In this document: one piece after another, positions 63,118-64,000 of the stretch
How positions within the stretch are numbered: position 1 is the first letter of the stretch
How the letters are laid out: every line of letters begins with the position of its first letter
Assembly (NCBI RefSeq): GCF_900447215.1
Contig: NZ_UFYA01000001.1
Span: 992,001-1,056,000, forward strand
Length of the DNA: 64,000 nucleotides
Direction: 5' to 3'
Source: Dermatophilus congolensis
GTDB taxonomy: Bacteria; Actinomycetota; Actinomycetes; Actinomycetales; Dermatophilaceae
Notes under the pieces: model-generated
The model's input: the letters and a program-made list of their open reading frames with translations, nothing else
What the model was told of the DNA's origin: nothing
Database searches by the model: none
Position numbers and translations under genes: made by a program

Positions 63118-64000
63118 GTGTCACTGCTGGAGCAGGTCAGCGGCCCGGAAGTGGTCCGCTCCATGACGACGCACGAACTTGACACGCTGGCGGGGGAGAT
63201 CAGGTCTTTCCTCGTCGACTCGGTCTCACGCACCGGAGGGCATCTTGGCCCTAACTTGGGAGTCGTGGAGCTGACCCTAGCGATCCACCGTGTGTTCGAG
63301 TCCCCGAAAGACTCCATTGTTTTTGATACTGGCCACATCAGCTACGTGCATAAGCTGCTTACCGGCCGTCAAGATTTCACGAATCTGCGTAAGCGTGGCG
63401 GGCTGTCGGGTTACCCCTCCCGTGCTGAATCTGTTCACGACATTGTGGAGAACTCTCACGCTTCTGGTTCGCTGAGCTGGGCGAGTGGTATCGCACGTGC
63501 CCGCAAGCTCGCGAAAGAAACTGGCCCCCACACTGTGGCTGTCATTGGTGATGGTGCCCTCACAGGCGGGATGGCGTGGGAAGCCCTCAATGAAATCGCC
63601 GCGGACGACTCTTTGCCCTTGGTCATCGTCGTTAATGACAACGAACGTTCTTATGCCCCCACCACCGGTGGCCTTGCTCAGCATTTGGCGATGTTGCGCA
63701 CTGAACCTGGCTATGAAGAAATGCTCAGTTGGGGCCGGCGCACCCTGAACACCCACCCGGTTGGCCGCACCGTCTACGAGACTCTGCACGGGGTCAAAAA
63801 GGGTCTTAAAGATATCGTTGCTCCCCAGGTCATGTTCGAAGACCTTGGCCTTAAATATGTCGGACCTATCGACGGTCACGATGTCGAGGCTATTAGCCGC
63901 GCTTTGCGGCATGCTCGCGATTTCGGTGGTCCTGTTCTTGTGCACGCCATCACCGAAAAAGGACATGGCTACGAACCGGCGCTGGCTGATACCGATGATG
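63118..64000 (+). CDS. dxs: 1-deoxy-D-xylulose-5-phosphate synthase, 5' part
   Basis: First enzyme of the MEP isoprenoid pathway, joining pyruvate and glyceraldehyde-3-phosphate. About 294 codons are present and the frame runs off the window end. TPP-binding motif [15 protein letters not shown] and the N-terminal [17 protein letters not shown] segment identify it, as do [16 protein letters not shown] and [14 protein letters not shown]. The GTG start at 63118 follows GGAGGA by about 4 bases. Confidence 0.95.
   Translation, partial: MSLLEQVSGPEVVRSMTTHELDTLAGEIRSFLVDSVSRTGGHLGPNLGVVELTLAIHRVFESPKDSIVFDTGHISYVHKLLTGRQDFTNLRKRGGLSGYPSRAESVHDIVENSHASGSLSWASGIARARKLAKETGPHTVAVIGDGALTGGMAWEALNEIAADDSLPLVIVVNDNERSYAPTTGGLAQHLAMLRTEPGYEEMLSWGRRTLNTHPVGRTVYETLHGVKKGLKDIVAPQVMFEDLGLKYVGPIDGHDVEAISRALRHARDFGGPVLVHAITEKGHGYEPALADTDD

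Overview
The window is GC-rich actinobacterial chromosome. Evidence for this: many GTG/TTG starts, tightly overlapping GTGA/ATGA gene junctions, an AceE-type homodimeric pyruvate dehydrogenase, a PucR-type regulator next to a discrete FAS-II operon, DUF3145 and DUF3052 genes, a polyphosphate glucokinase and an actinobacterial class A RNase P RNA. The order accD-fabF-acpP-fabH-fabD-regulator-aceE-DUF3052-ahpE-nif3-Zn ribbon-phosphatase resembles the Rv2228c-Rv2247 neighbourhood of Mycobacterium tuberculosis, from memory. The lineage is most likely a Micrococcales member; a Dermatophilaceae-like organism is my guess and is not proven.

Layout. 1-3.3 kb: secreted glycosidase, a small unknown protein, DUF3145. 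3.3-10.1 kb (minus): fatty-acid synthesis operon with a PucR-type regulator. 10.2-18.3 kb: secreted glycerophosphodiesterase, AceE, DUF3052, AhpE, tRNA-Val, Nif3-like protein, zinc-ribbon coiled-coil protein, histidine phosphatase. 18.3-24.1 kb (minus): complete fructose PTS operon (fruR-fruK-EIIA-EIIBC-HPr-EI). 24.3-30.7 kb: TetR regulator with a tandem operator, divergent from an MMPL transporter fused to an ABC-type ATPase and a Pip/YhgE membrane protein. 30.8-31.7 kb: SGNH hydrolase.

32.1-55.5 kb is the accessory highlight: a thiazoline-type (yersiniabactin/pyochelin/coelibactin-like) metallophore locus. Two ABC half-transporters (YbtP/Q- or IrtA/B-like) diverge from a six-gene, translationally coupled biosynthetic operon: NRPS (Cy-A-PCP-PCP-Cy), type II thioesterase, a degenerate methyltransferase-carrier protein, two different dehydrogenase-type reductases, and a PchF-like NRPS (docking-Cy-A/MT-PCP-TE). 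An ECF-type importer (S, T and double-ATPase A), a TetR regulator and an MFS transporter follow. The promoter regions hold a DtxR/IdeR-like box and two copies of a Zur/Fur-like palindrome. No salicylate synthase, aryl-AMP ligase, aryl carrier domain or phosphopantetheinyl transferase is in the window, and two of the three cyclization domains lack the first Asp of the DxxxxD motif, so the product cannot simply be equated with a known siderophore.

55.5-64 kb: PepSY protein, rnpB (RNase P RNA), an orphan tyrosine integrase abutting the rnpB 3' end, GuaB1-type GMP reductase, MBL-fold hydrolase, polyphosphate glucokinase, methionine aminopeptidase, nicotinamidase and the 5' part of dxs, which runs off the end.

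Recurring structure: several convergent gene junctions carry long perfect inverted repeats, three of them with no loop at all (54, 36 and 32 bp), probably acting as bidirectional terminators. The convergent junctions at 30.75 kb and 53.38 kb lack them.
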